Source of the DNA: Vibrio sp. SNU_ST1 | GTDB taxonomy: Bacteria; Pseudomonadota; Gammaproteobacteria; Enterobacterales; Vibrionaceae | Direction of reading: 5' to 3' | DNA length: 64,000 nucleotides | NCBI RefSeq assembly: GCF_030563405.1 | Contig: NZ_CP130749.1 | Span: 62,001 to 126,000, forward strand | Part shown: positions 63,797-64,000 of the stretch, piece after piece | Layout of the letters: each line of letters starts with the position of its first letter | Position numbering within the stretch: position 1 is the stretch's first letter | The notes under the pieces: generated by a model | The model's input: only the letters and a program-made list of their open reading frames with translations | Told to the model about the DNA's origin: nothing | Databases searched by the model: none | Made by a program: the position numbers and the translations under genes

Positions 63797-64000
63797 ATCG
63801 ATTTTATACTGACACAGTAAGCCTAATCCGCGCTCATTTGGTTTTTATAACGACCAACATAATCATTTCGTCCCGAACTCAAGTGGCCTTAGGGTTGAAG
63901 CCGTCATTTCCCCCTTAAGCTGGCGGTAGTTTCAGGTTGTCTTCGTTCCCAACATGAGAAACACTAAGGAAAAAAATTATTGCGCCCTACTTGTTTCCAG
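63797..64000. other. right window edge, nothing assigned
   Basis: About 200 bp without a supported gene. A short minus-strand frame ends at 63823 (GRNDYVGRYKNQMSAD) but has a stop only about 20 codons upstream, so it is not called. Confidence 0.35.

Noticed and set aside
63823..63890. Possible 3' end of a minus-strand gene entering from the right
   Set aside because: An in-frame stop lies only about 20 codons upstream, so no gene end can be supported.

Overview
The window reads as chromosomal DNA of a marine Vibrio, most likely of the Splendidus clade. The main pointers are a chromosomal pentapeptide-repeat gene very close to QnrS (the Splendidus clade is the known source of qnrS-type genes), an ectABC ectoine locus, a choline ABC transporter of the type vibrios place beside betIBA, and a mobile-integron-like region with a Vibrio-type integrase and attC sites. 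I see no rRNA, tRNA or CRISPR array. Species and replicon are inferences.

Left part (1-20.5 kb). The 3' end of choX, then choW and choV, makes a choline/betaine importer. It is followed by a MarR regulator resembling CosR, the qnrS-like gene, a DUF5062 gene and ectABC. This cluster joins uptake, synthesis and probable control of compatible solutes. Behind ectC sits only a stub of the aspartokinase gene that usually completes the operon. Next come an Aer-like chemoreceptor, a HAD phosphatase, a membrane-anchored zinc-peptidase-like protein, a sugar acetyltransferase, adenosine deaminase with a divergent LysR gene, an AraC/MFS pair, a Gfo/Idh-SgrR operon and mmuM.

Integron (20.5-29.4 kb). intI lies on the minus strand with a perfect LexA box just upstream. 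Diverging from it are an attI region and cassettes encoding a frameshifted RidA protein, an Imm8-like immunity protein, a DUF2971 protein, a HEPN protein, a SEFIR-domain protein, a membrane protein and a GNAT acetyltransferase. In six cassettes the first core bases pair exactly with the 5' core of the same cassette's attC, so cassette borders can be set to the base. An IS110/IS1111-type element splits attC4 exactly at its core. A second end fragment of the same kind sits at the same position in attC5, followed by remains of an IS91-like element with a tyrosine-recombinase fragment.

Middle (29.4-49.8 kb). A lipoate ligase homologue, a YopT/C58-like cysteine protease candidate, a 162-bp MITE-like repeat, an alkylsulfatase with divergent LysR, EamA and VOC genes, a 6-phospho-beta-glucosidase/LacI pair with two LacI-type operators, a sugar acetyltransferase, class III alcohol dehydrogenase, a dicarboxylate symporter, a TetR/DHFR-like divergent pair with a perfect palindrome, a phospholipase-D lipoprotein, a deleted nfsA, a cupin-modA pair and ydcH.

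Right part (49.9-64 kb). The glpF, glpK, glpR and glpD genes form a glycerol regulon, each with its own terminator or spacing. Then follow a PACE efflux gene with divergent LysR, arsR with an ACR3 arsenite pump, a Cof-type phosphatase, a YcaQ/AlkX-like DNA glycosylase, a small conserved protein and a large lipoprotein with an RTX-like C-terminus.
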